This document shows positions 21,122 to 31,050 of a stretch of 64,000 nt of DNA, one piece after another; within the stretch, counting starts at the first letter, position 1, and each line of letters begins with the position of its first letter. The notes beneath the pieces are model-generated. The model did not search any database, had not been told where the DNA came from, and saw only the letters and a list, made by a program, of their open reading frames with translations. The stretch is from Ariolimax columbianus (taxonomy: Eukaryota > Mollusca > Gastropoda > Stylommatophora > Arionidae). The stretch covers positions 41,506,793 to 41,570,792 of the forward strand of contig JAVGWX010000004.1 in the NCBI GenBank assembly GCA_036924085.1, given 5' to 3'. Position numbers and translations under genes: made by a program.

Positions 21122-22375
21122 CCTTCGTACGCTGTCAGACGTCAACTTAAATTTATTCGAAGAAAGCAGCTGTCATCCTGAGGCTGTCGACACTGCCATA
21201 GAGCTTGTCTAGTCTTGGCACTGGTGATGGCCACATGTGCTTTCTCTGGTCGTCGTATGTCGGGCAATTTTGCAGCAGATGTTCAGCGGTCATTTTCCCT
21301 GTACCACATGTGCATTCGTCAGTGCCACCTATCTTCAGTTTATTGAATAGGTGGTACCTCAGTCTGTTGTGGCCTGTGCGGATTCTGAATACCACGACCT
21401 GCTCTCTTCTGCTCAATTGGTAATCGGCATCATTTTTTATGTAGCCAGTATGCTCTGTTTCCCATTTGGCCATGTATCTGGCCCTAATAAACCTTTTGCA
21501 CTCTTCGTAGGTCACACTAGATTCTGATTTTGGTAATCTTGCACCTTCTTTTGTAAGTCGGTCTGCCTCCTCGTTGACTTGAATGTTACAGTGGGATGGA
21601 ACCCACTGTACCACTACTCTTTTTGGTGCGGACTGCTGGCATATTTGACAGAGTATTGCTCTTAAATCATTAAGTTCTGTATTTTTCTGGCTTTTTAGTG
21701 CTGTAACTACGGACAGGGCATCTGTAAACAGGACTATCTGGCTTTCATTGCGTGTGCGTCTCGTATAGCCTCTGACAACAACGCATATCTCCTGGCCTTC
21801 GCGCGGCAGAACTGTTTTGACGAACAGGAGAAATGGGTGGAAGGCAAGCCACTGGCACCTTAAAACCTTAGTTTCGGGCAGATGGCGCTTGAAAGTCTAG
21901 GAAGGAAGCTCATCTAGGAGAAGGAAAACTGATTTCAAACCATCTGAAGCCTTGCAAATACTGCCGTATCTTGTCGGGAATTGTCACATATGGCTGCGCA
22001 ACCTGTTTTCTAATAACTCTGAAAGTTGGTCAGCATCTATTAAACCTGATAACCGGCGATGTGCGAAAGGGCACACGCTAGAGGATACAATGCCTTATCC
22101 TAGAAAGAGGAAAGACAACCTCAGCTAAGTGTTATGGCAGACCAGGCCCTTACCCTTTGTTGGCGGCTTGTCTAGGAATGAAACCCTGACAGGCAAACAG
22201 AGAGAGCATTGACTGCTGATCCGGCAGCTTCTGCAGCTTGCCTTGTTCTAAATGTATTGGTATCACCTTTCCTTTTTCTAACAAACAAGGCAGATCGAGA
22301 GAGGGACCATATTGCATGGGCAAGACATGGTCTCTATATTTCTGCCCGAGCTTGGTGCTAAAAGCACAATTACTA
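20972..22375 (+). mobile_element. RTE-like LINE 5' leader, interrupted by a nested LINE
   Basis: The segments 20972-21062 and 21750-22375 together match, in order and orientation, the leader at 48160-48840 that directly precedes an RTE-like endonuclease ORF. Landmarks include TTATAGCCGG, CTCAACACCAA, TATAGCCTCTGACAACA, TTTCGGGCAGATGG and ATGGTCTCTATATTTCTGCC. In this copy the leader is split by an I-type LINE at 21061-21750 and similarity stops near 22375, before any ORF. A 5' fragment without coding region. Confidence 0.8.
21061..21750 (-). pseudogene. I-type LINE 3' fragment nested in an RTE leader (copy 3)
   Basis: The minus strand encodes, from 5' to 3', VVQWVPSHCNIQVNEEADRL (RNase H end with its last catalytic Asp), the RARYMAKWETEHTGYIK stretch, the REQVVVFRIRTGHNRLRYHL stretch, and a zinc-knuckle-like CTCGTGKMTAEHLLQNC (C-x-C-x7-H-x4-C). 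It ends in a (GAA)n tail at 21062-21120. The frame is open for 153 codons. Against the copy at 54.5-59.5 kb it lacks endonuclease and RT. Imperfect 15-bp repeats (GCGTTCGTCTCATAT left, GTGTGCGTCTCGTAT right) flank it as a target-site duplication. Confidence 0.9.
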
Positions 22376-22689
22376 TCGTCTGACAAGACTAAAAAACCAA
22401 TGATGAGTGCATATAAAATATTTATAATCATATTTTTTTCCAGCATGCAAATAAGTGGTATTATTTGAGATTGTTATAGCACATACCGGTATTACAATTA
22501 TAGATTAATATAGTTTAGACCAGTTCTGCAATACAGGATTGTTAAAAAATGTACCAGTTACATGAGGAAGTCATTAAGTAACAGCAATTTTATTATTACA
22601 ATTTTTCAAAGAGTGCGAACCAGAAATTGTTGATGTCTTGTTTTTCGACAACCCACGTGCATGGCATCACACTGTGTCCACTAGCTTGT

Positions 22690-23230
22690 CAGTCAGTTCA
22701 GTTCAGGTCATCCCATAACCAGTGAGGTCGATGGGGCACACGCGAAAACATCATCATAACCTCACGCCATCCCTCTCTGTCAGCGGTCTCTGCAAGTGCC
22801 TCTTCTAGTCGGAGATTGGTCCATTCTTTTATGTTGACCTCCAACCTCTTTTTGGGACGGCCTGTTCATCGTCAGCCTTGCACCTTCCCATGCAGGATCG
22901 TATTTGCAAAACCATTTGATCTCGATATGTGACCGTACCAAGCGAGTTTCCTTTTTTATTTTGACAGTTGCCAATAGGTCTTCAAAAGGCCCTATTGCTT
23001 TTGTGATTCGTTCTCATATTTCCTCATTGTTATCTCCATCTTTGTACGTGGCTCTTAGAAGTCTTTCGAAACATATAATCTATAAGGCCTGTATCCTCAA
23101 GTGTAGGTCATCTGTAATTGCCCATGTCTCACAAGCATGGAGGAATAACTTGTTGGCGCTCTATAAAGAAAAAGATTTTGATGTGACCTTTAACTAATTT
23201 TGCACCGTCTCCATTACGTCCTTGTCAGCT
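22690..23230 (-). pseudogene. RTE-like LINE 3' coding fragment
   Basis: Opposite-strand relative of the fragment at 14262-14665. Recognisable pieces on the minus strand are KSNRAF-type degraded text, then TVKIKKETRLVRSHIEIKW, and a RPSQKEVGGQHKRMDQS reading that is the shifted-frame version of the RGRPKKRWEDNIKEW landmark. Several stops and frame changes. No RT catalytic motif remains. Confidence 0.7.
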
Positions 23231-23559
23231 GTCATGTCAGCTGTCCTGTCAGCCTGCTATACACTTTTCAAAACCGAGGCCATCATGAACGATTGTGGGC
23301 ATAGCGCTGTGATCCATGTTGCAATCTACGGCTATTTCATTTAGAATGATTCGCTTTTTGCAACGGACTAGCTAGTCGATCTGATGTTTCATTGTGCCAG
23401 CTGCTACGCTTGCTAGTTTCCTTCGCCGCGGTCTATCAATGGCGTTTTGTTTGCCATTTTAAAATATTTGTACCCATTCATACATTCTCCTCATACTCAA
23501 ACAACTGTTTTCATATTGAACATTTATTCTTCTGCAGATTTCGGAAGGTTTCACCCCTT

Positions 23560-23690
23560 GACCACAAATAGCAAGCAACGAAAATACCACGTGTCTGACT
23601 AACTGGAAACGGGAGATTCGAACACGGGGCGTTGGAATTATAAAATGGCGACACTGCCTCCCTATTCTAGAATATAAATCCAATTAGAAA
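23560..23690 (-). repeat. tRNA-like SINE head (candidate)
   Basis: The minus strand contains AGGGAGGCAGTGTCGCC and about 25 bp later CGTGTTCGAATCTCCC, a good box-B match. The head is short and the body unassigned. Confidence 0.45.
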
Positions 23691-24235
23691 TTGTTATAGA
23701 ATATACCATTTACGCCAGTAGAGATTATTATTTACCGTATATACTATCATAAATTATTACAGAATATACCAGCTATACTTTCAGAGAATATTATAGTACC
23801 TACCAGCTGTACAATTATAGACTATCATGACTGAGTGTTGTCGGAGCCCAAAATTGGAAACAGTTGCCAGTTATACTGATTGAAGTGATTAAAATATATA
23901 TCAGTCACATTTTCAGAGCTTATTCGAGAATATACATGTCACAGTATTAGAGATTAAAAGAAAACATGTTTTTAATTGACTGACTGATTAATTTAATTTA
24001 TTAGACAGTCATTCTTGTATAAATTAACAGTTACACAATTAATAGTTACACAGTTCGAAAATAAAATACAAGTTACAAGTGACACATACTGATAAATTAG
24101 AGAATCTACGGTTAACAATTCCAAAGATTATTGGAGAATTTATATTACGTACAGTATAGATCATTAGAGTAGATACCAGATATAAAATTAGAAAATCAAT
24201 TAGCAATTAGCATATAAACCAATTTTCCCTCATAT
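23690..24235. repeat. Degenerate ~45-bp AT-rich tandem repeat
   Basis: Loose repetition of AGAATATACCAG, ATTATAGA and TTACAGAATAT motifs, suggesting an old decayed minisatellite. Similar motifs occur at 22470-22600. Unit boundaries cannot be defined by eye. Confidence 0.4.
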
Positions 24236-25615
24236 AAATGTGTCAGGAATTGGTTCATGCATATTTTTAATATGACTAATTGGAAGTACTGCATCAGCTG
24301 TCGCAGGCAGCATAACATACTAGTTGGAACAATATCAATGAACATCACCAGAGGTGCTCAGATTGCAGAGCGAAACCTAAGGAAGCTCAGAGTGGGCGTG
24401 CCGACAGAAAGACTAGAACGTACGACAACTCGACAGCCAACTCCTCTCACGAGTGCCCCGGGTGGGCAATGTCTGCCTATAGCAATATAACAACCCATCT
24501 CGAAGCACAAGTTTGGTGTTGTCCAAATTTTAGCTTGCGATGGCAACCAGTAAACTAATACTCTTCAAAAGAAATTTCTAAAGTATTGACATCTGAGAGT
24601 GTAGTAACAATAGAATACTTTTATGAACAATATATTTATTTCAGGACTTTGCTCTGCTCAAGAAGTAGTCACCACTAACATCGGTTATGGTTTGACTTAA
24701 TCCTTTCATTGACAACCTTACAGGTCGTGTTGGAGATCAAATAGTAATTTAGAGAACTACCAAATGAATGTGCCGTAATCGATACAATTCTACGTGATAA
24801 CTTGCATGACCTCTCAGTATTTGTAAGGTTATTATGTCAATGACCATGACCAGTTATCGTTAACATATCGAAATAAAATACACAAATAGATACGACAGTC
24901 AATAAAATAAAACCACAACACTAAAGTTAGTGATAGCATATTATGATTTCCAAAATTACAACAGTGTATACAAAACAGTCAGCGATCCATTGTGAATAGG
25001 GCTGTACAAATGACAAGCCATAAATAGTGTTAAAGATTTAATACACACGATATAATGTTAGCTAGGTGTAGGTACAACCAAGATTTGCAATTACATCTGC
25101 AGAGTTTTTTTTTCAATCGCAAAACGGCGTCTAGGGTCACCCAGCCTCAAGAAGTGGGTACCATAACAAGTTTGGAAGTAAAGGCGGTGCCCGTGATGTT
25201 GATCCCATTACCCCCTAGTGTGCTATTGGTCAAGAAGAATATGAGCCTAACACTATATCCCCCTGGCGTGTTAGCGGGATCTTTACTTTTGTTACATTCG
25301 CTAAAATAAGCAAAGAATAGCTTAGTCTGTTTACATAGCTCTAATAGTGTTTCTAAGTAGTGGATTATGGTGGTGGAAGCGAGTCCATATAATTGCATTG
25401 TGAAGTATTTAATCGACTACAATCACGATTTGAAGGCCACTATGTTGGCACAAAATACAAAGGCGAATAATCTATTGTCTCTCAACCAGACGACAACAGC
25501 TCTAGAACCAGAAGTTACAGGAATCACAAGATGATTAGTCCGATTTCGAACTCATTTCCTAAAATTAACAAATTAGCCATCACAAAATTACAACGAAAAT
25601 AACGTCATGCAGAAG
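24236..25615. other. No supported gene
   Basis: AT-rich unique sequence. Opposed open frames at 24257-24546 and 25055-25398 carry no domain. Confidence 0.4.
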
Positions 25616-25624
25616 TTGCAGATC

Positions 25625-25955
25625 TGAACATCCCAGCAGTTGACTGAACATAGGTTGGCGTCCCAGCACTTGACTGCACATATGTTGGTTACCTCGCACT
25701 TGACTGGTCATAGCTTGGCATCCTAGCATTTGACTGAACATAGGTTGGCGTCCCAGTATTTGACTGAAGATAGGTTGGCGTCCCAGCACTTGACTGCACA
25801 TAGGTTGGTCACCTCGCACTTAACTGGATTTAGCTTGGCATCCTAGCACTTTACTGGACATAGCTTGGCATCCTCGCACTTGGCTGAATATATGTTGGCG
25901 TCACAGCACGTGATTGGACATAGGTTGGCGTTTCAGCAATTGACTGAACATAGTT
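25625..25955. repeat. 30-bp minisatellite (TTGGCGTCCCAGCACTTGAC type)
   Basis: About 11 units of a 30-bp repeat with landmarks GGTTGGCGTCCCAGCACTTG and ACTGAACATA. Units vary (CCTCGCAC, CCTAGCAT). It lies directly next to the 33-bp array and the 3' end of the RTE-like LINE. Confidence 0.9.
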
Positions 25956-26120
25956 ACCCGTCTCTTAACATAGGGTCTGGACATATGTACCCCTCTTCTA
26001 ACATGGGGTCTGGACATATGTACCTCTCTTCTAACATAGGGTCTGGACATATGTACCTCTCTTCTAACATAGGGTCTGGACATAAGTTCCCATTTTCTAA
26101 CATGGGGTCTGGAATTCGTT
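25955..26120. repeat. 33-bp minisatellite (CATATGTACCTCTCTTCTAA type)
   Basis: About five units of a 33-bp repeat with landmarks TCTTCTAACATAGGGTCTGG and ACATATGTACC. On the minus strand it reads as repeats of PDPMLEERYIC, in the frame that continues beyond the stop of the LINE ORF ending at 26134. It therefore sits where the LINE 3' untranslated region is expected. Confidence 0.9.
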
Positions 26121-26842
26121 CCCATCTTCCTTGTCACAAATTTCCCTGTTGGGTGTGGGTGCGCATGTGTCTGAACAGGCCAATGCGGGCACGAAAACAT
26201 CTGCTACATATCGGGCACACGAGGTTTGTAGAAGGGGATGGTGTTCCCGCTGCTCCGGATTTCCACGTCTCGCGTCTGTTCTTGGCTTTCACAACACGGT
26301 CGTCTTCACCGGCAGCTACACCCGATTTGACTGCGTTTCTCCAGTCAGATCTGTTTTGCGCAAGACATTCCCAGGTGTCGATGTCTATCTGGCAACTTTT
26401 CAGTGAGTCCTTCAGACCGTCCTTAAAACGTTTCTTTGGGCACCCTCTCTCGGGCCATCCATCTCTCAGCTCGCCGTAGAGAAGCTTCTTTGGGATCCGC
26501 TCCTCTGACATACGGACGAGGTGTCCGGCCCATCCTAGTCGTGCTTTCTCTAGCAGTGCATGTATGCTGGGCATGTTAGCCCTCGAAAGAACCTCGATGT
26601 CAGGGACACGATCTTGCCATCGGATGTAGAATATTCGCCTCAGGCAACCTGTGTGGGAGTGGTTTAACCTCCTTGCATGTCCAGAGTATACAGTCCAGCT
26701 TTCGCAAGCGTATAGTAGGGTTCGAATGATGGTTGCACGGTAGACTTTGAGTTTGGTCTTGACGCTGATGCCACGACGTGCCCAGACCATCGAGCGCATT
26801 CTATCAAAGGCTGTGCTGGCCTTTGCTATTCTGCTTGCCACC

Positions 26843-27757
26843 TCATCGTCTAGGCTGACAGATCTCGACAGCGTGCTGCCCAGATATGTGAATTTGTCTA
26901 CGGTATTCAGCGTCTGCCCGCTGACTGTAGTCTCTGCTTTTGTGTACGGCATGTCTGGTGCTGGCTGGTACATGACCTCTGTTTTTTTTGGCATTTATGG
27001 TCAGGCCAAAATTTTCGCACGCGGCAGAGAACTGGTCCATTCCAACCTGCATGTTCAGTTCTGAGTTGCTCATTAGAGCGTAGTGGTCAGCAAATTCAAG
27101 TTCCCTGATTATGTCGCCAGCCACTTTGGTTTTGGCCTTCAATCTTCTGGGATTTAGTAATTTGCCATCTGTGCGGTACTTTATGGGTATTCCAAGCTCC
27201 AGTGATCTGAAGGCGTCTGTCATCATGGCCGCGAACATCATGCTGAACAAAGTCGGGGCGACTATACATCCTTGTTTTACTCCATTTTATACTAGAAACG
27301 TTTTAGAGATTGCACCGCTGTCCAGTACACGACCACACATGCCTTCGTGTAGCTGTTTCACCATTGTTATGAACTTGTTGGGGCAGCCAAACATAGACAT
27401 TATCATCCACAGCCCTCCTCTGTTAACTGTATCAAATGCCTTTGTCAAATCAATAAATGTGGTGTACAAGGCCTGATTTTGTTCTCGAGACTTCCCTTGT
27501 AGTTGGCGAGCGGCAAAAATCATGTCCACAGTTCCTCGTCCGGCTCTGAATCCACACTGGCTTTCTGGGAGGTGGTGGCTTTGTTCAAAATGTTTGTTGA
27601 GCCTGTTTAGCAGTAAGCGCGCTAGGATCTTGCCTGCTACGGAGAGTAGCGATATTCCACGATGATTGTCGCATTCCTGGCGGTTGCCTTTTCTTTTGTA
27701 CAGGTGAACGATTGAGGCGTCCTTTAGCTCCTGCGGAATTTTTCCTTCAGCCCACAT
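26843..27757 (-). pseudogene. LINE reverse-transcriptase core, catalytically broken
   Basis: Holds the RT domain that copies the element RNA at the nicked target. Motifs in order: RGISLLSVAGKILARLLLNR (fingers), CGFRAGRGT, motif A FIDLTKAFD (Asp kept), NGVKQGCIVAPTLFSMMF (motif B region), and motif C FADH instead of the usual YADD/FADD. The second Asp of motif C is replaced by His (GAC to CAC at about 27090). A TAA stop lies just before NGVKQGC near 27290. Both lesions are individually inactivating. Confidence 0.85.
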
Positions 27758-28594
27758 GTGACAAAAGAGTTCAGTGATCCTTCTGGTGAGGGATGGGCCA
27801 GCTGTCTTATATACCTCTGCTGGTATTGATCGTTTCCTATAGATAGTGAACTGATTGCCCTATCGACTTCCTCATCAGTGATCACTTTATCCAATGCCAG
27901 GTTCAGTTCCACCTGCGGCATTCGCCGGATGGCCTCTTCATTTATGGACGATGGTTGGTTTAGTTTTTTGCAGAAGCGATCTGCCTATCTGTCTAAAATC
28001 TGAACCTTATCTGTTCGCAGTGTTCTTTCCGCACTGCGAACTGGAGTATTACTAGAGGGCTTCGGGCCGTAGAGAGCTTTCAGTGCCTCGTAAAACCGTT
28101 TGGTGTCATGACGCTCTACGAACATCTCAATTTCGTCAGCTTTTTTGCTGAGCCAGGAGTCTTGCATCTCTCTAAGCCTGGTCTGGACAGCTTTGCGAGC
28201 AGTATTGAAGGCAGCTTTTGCTGCCGGAGATGATGTGTCCCTCTGGTATTCCCTGTGCGCTTCATGTTTTGCATCGAGAAGGCCCTGTGTTTCCAGATCG
28301 TTCTCATCAAACCAGTCCTTATGCGTGCGCGTGAGTTTGCCAATGTGTTTAACAGCTGTATCGTAGAGTGTTTCTCAATGATGCCCAGTTCTCTTCGATG
28401 TCGATCTTTTCAAAACGAAGCTCAGATAGTCTGTCCTCAAGCTCTTACTGGAAGCCTTCTCTCGTGGGTTCGTATTTCAGCTGAGAGACATTTAGCCTCT
28501 TCGGTGGTTTCTTTCCCTGTGGGCGCATTTTGGGTTGGATCTTGAAGTTTAGCTTGACAATGACAAGTCGATGGTCGGTCCAAAATTCTGCACC

Positions 28595-29752
28595 CTACAT
28601 GCTCTTCGTTACCATAGCATCAGCTCGATCCCTACGTATGATGATAATGTAGTCAATGAGGTGCCGGTGGCGGGACCTTGGGTGCATCAATGTCGTTCTA
28701 TTTCGGGCAGGAAGTCGGAAAGCTGTGTTTGTAATGAGTAGTTCATTTGCGGCACATGTCCTCAGAAGGAGCAGTCCGTTAATATTGCATTTTCCGATAC
28801 CATGCATGCCAATGGCCCCCTCCCAGGCTGTATGGTCTGTGCCAACCCTAGCGTTAAAATCACCGAAGATGACCAGTTTGTCAGATTTGGGGACTACAGC
28901 GATGAGCGCCTCAAGGTCCTCATAAAACGTATCTTTTGTTTCCTGAGGATTTGTCATTGTGGGAGCGTATGCACTGATAAGTGTGGCATGACGCCCTTCT
29001 ATTAGAGGGAGACGCAGTGTAATCAGGCGATCATTAATTCCTCTGGGCATGCTTGTGAGCTTGTCGACCATGTTGGTCTTGATGGCAAAGCCAACTCCAG
29101 CTTCACGGCGTTCTTCTTTGCTGCGGCCGCTCCAGAACAAAGTAAAACCAGCGCCTTCTTCTGTGATCTGCCCTTCCTCTGCAAGTCGTGTCTCGCTCGG
29201 GGCAGCTATGCAGATGTTATATCTAGCTAGTTCCCTGGCGATCAGTGCTGTCCGTCTTTCGGGTATGTTTGCTTTTGCGTTGTCCAGTAGCGTGCGGACA
29301 TTCCTTGTTGCAAGCGTGATGGGTAGTTTTCGTGATCGTTTTCTGCCTGTTCCGCCGCTGCAGTTTGGGGGCCCTGCCAGTTGCGAGTTGCTAGTCAGGG
29401 TGTGATCTGTAGGGTGATGTCGTGAGTTGCGCAATGTGTTTATAGTGAGGGGGATGTGCGCAGGATCTTTCTCACTCTCTCGTCCGGAGTCAACATGTTC
29501 TAGAGGCAAGACATTGTCAAGACTTCTAGTGAAGGGTTCGGATGCAGACAGTATGGTGTCAGCGTGTGCCTCATTTTCTCGGTAGTCCTTCCCTTTTCTT
29601 TTATCGCTGGGGTGGAGCTTTGATGTATCTGTTTCTGAGTGCATTTGTTTGTGTATTCTTCTTCCACCTCTCTTTCCTCTGGTCTTTCGCCTTGATTGTA
29701 TACTTGTGAGTTCCGATGCCTCCTCGGTTAAGTGTATTTTCAGCACACGCAA
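28595..29752 (-). pseudogene. LINE endonuclease block (APE-type)
   Basis: 385 codons encoding the N-terminal region and most of the endonuclease that nicks target DNA to prime reverse transcription. Catalytic landmarks: Asn of RNVRT (151), Glu of SET (187), and Asp/Asn of GDFN (298, 300). The usual Trp before Asn is Arg here. The final His motif (TDHRL) lies beyond a TAG stop at the block's end, so the translated product would lack a catalytic residue. The basic, low-complexity first 140 residues carry no recognised gag-like domain. Its start Met is tentative because the upstream 400 bp show no promoter. Confidence 0.85.
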
Positions 29753-30174
29753 CAGATGTAGATCTGAGTTTGAAGGGACGTAGTGTGCTGATCGAAGCGC
29801 AATGAGCTCCTTTCTGAAGTACCGTCTGTTTAACGGGGTCAGGATGACCTTCTTCGTTTCAGTATTAATGCTTCGTTATCTGGGTCACGATACAGCATGG
29901 AGCGACATTAGCTTTTGACCGGGTCAAGTTTCGGCCACGCTTTGTTTCATCGAAACTGTACACATTAGTCTCCCTTTCACGGCTAAAAATACACTGTTAT
30001 ACACTTCGTTGCATCACTTCTTTCACATTCGTATGCTTAATTCACAAGTCGGCACATTTATATCCAGGAATCACGTTAATAGTCCGAGAGTTATCATAGA
30101 AAACACAAACAAAACACCGTTTTATCAAGAGGGAAATCGACTGAGACCATGCCCGGCGCCATCTTGACCCACTC
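29753..30174. other. Between LINE and mariner copy B; no gene
   Basis: Probably includes the LINE 5' leader, but no similarity to other leaders in the window was seen. Confidence 0.4.
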
Positions 30175-31050
30175 CCCGGACCTAACTGCACCAAATTAAC
30201 ATACGTACGATGCATCTGGTAAGTCACTTCTGGTGTATATATCACATATCAACCGTCAACTTTGCAAAATTTAATTATCCTCCGATTCATTGTTTTCTCA
30301 GCAGACCGTTGAAAACATGACGGGTGATACGGAATCCGTCCAGAGTTGATCATGGAGGGGTGATTCAGTCTCTAACAGCTGAAGGATGTCGACCAGTTGA
30401 CATTCATCTCAGAATGCAGGCAGTGTATGGTAACACATGTGTGTCGAAGAAAACAGTGAAGAGCTGGACAACGATTGTTAAAGAAGGACGTGAGTTAACG
30501 AAAGATCTTTCAAGACCAGGTTAGGCGCATATTGTTGCATCAGAAGATGCCATCGCCAATATTGACCATCGGGTGGACAGTCGCCGGAGCGTACGTTTGC
30601 TAGCAGAGGAATTCGCTGTGTCGCTAAGGACAGTTCAAATGGTGGTTAGCACTGAGGTATTAGAAGATGTGTTTACAATGGGTACCTCGTTGCTGACTAA
30701 CCACCATAAGTAAGAACGCATAGAATGGAGTTTGAACCACTTGGTGCGATACGAAGAGGAGGGTGATTCGGTTTTTTTTGCGCATAGTGGCAGGTGTACA
30801 CGCCTCGGTTAACATCCGTCAGCTGTTAGATCCTGAATCACAGCTCGCTGATCAACTCTGGACGGATTGCGTATCACACCCGCCTTGTTTTCAACGGTCT
30901 GTTGAGGAAACTAGAAATCGGAGGATAATGAAACTTTGTAAACTTGACGGTTTGTATGTGCTGTATACAACAGATGTGACGTCATCATGCGCATCGTACG
31001 TATGTTCACTTGGTGGAGTTAGGTCCGGTTTCATTTGAACACGCCTCGTA
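30175..31050 (+). mobile_element. Mariner-like DNA transposon, internally deleted (copy B)
   Basis: About 875 bp bounded by inverted subterminal repeats. The left side starts CCGGACCTAACTGCACCAA at 30175 and the right side ends GTTAGGTCCGG plus CACGCCTCGTA at 31050. The two arms pair over about 130 bp, including CATACGTACGATGC. The left copy lacks the outermost TACGAGGCGTGTTC. Between them a decayed transposase N-terminus is readable, so the element is a defective or MITE-like derivative. Confidence 0.75.
30324..30760 (+). pseudogene. Mariner-like transposase N-terminal fragment
   Basis: The frame reads VIQSLTAEGCRPVDIHLRMQ, then VKSWTTIVKEG, then after a stop and frame change a SRRSVRLLAEEFAVSLRTVQ segment. 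These are the two DNA-binding HTH regions and linker of mariner transposases (typical PxxIxxRLxxVYG and RPG landmarks). The catalytic DDD/DDE domain is missing: the sequence passes into the right inverted repeat after about 150 codons. A TAG after the RPG turn truncates the reading frame. Confidence 0.75.

Larger units (their letters stand above)
26134..29752 (-). mobile_element. Nearly full-length, inactivated RTE-like LINE
   Basis: A single ancestral ORF now split into four blocks. Block 1 (29752-28595): basic N-terminus, then an APE-type endonuclease from residue ~145 with LATRNVRTL, SETRL (186-190) and GDFNARVG (297-304); an in-frame stop at 28595 precedes the FWTDHRL histidine motif. Block 2 (27757-27287): RT fingers and motif A, FIDLTKAFDTVNRGGLW, ended by a stop just before NGVKQGC. 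Block 3 (27250-26990): motif C region, read as FADHYAL. Block 4 (26994-26134): EVMYQPAP, the FTYLGSTL thumb region, GWAGHLVRM, then a terminal C2H2 zinc finger starting CPICSRCF. An extra A in an eight-A run near 26990 shifts blocks 3 and 4. Motif C has lost an Asp, so the enzyme is dead. Clade call (RTE/RTE-X-like) is from motif style. Confidence 0.9.
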
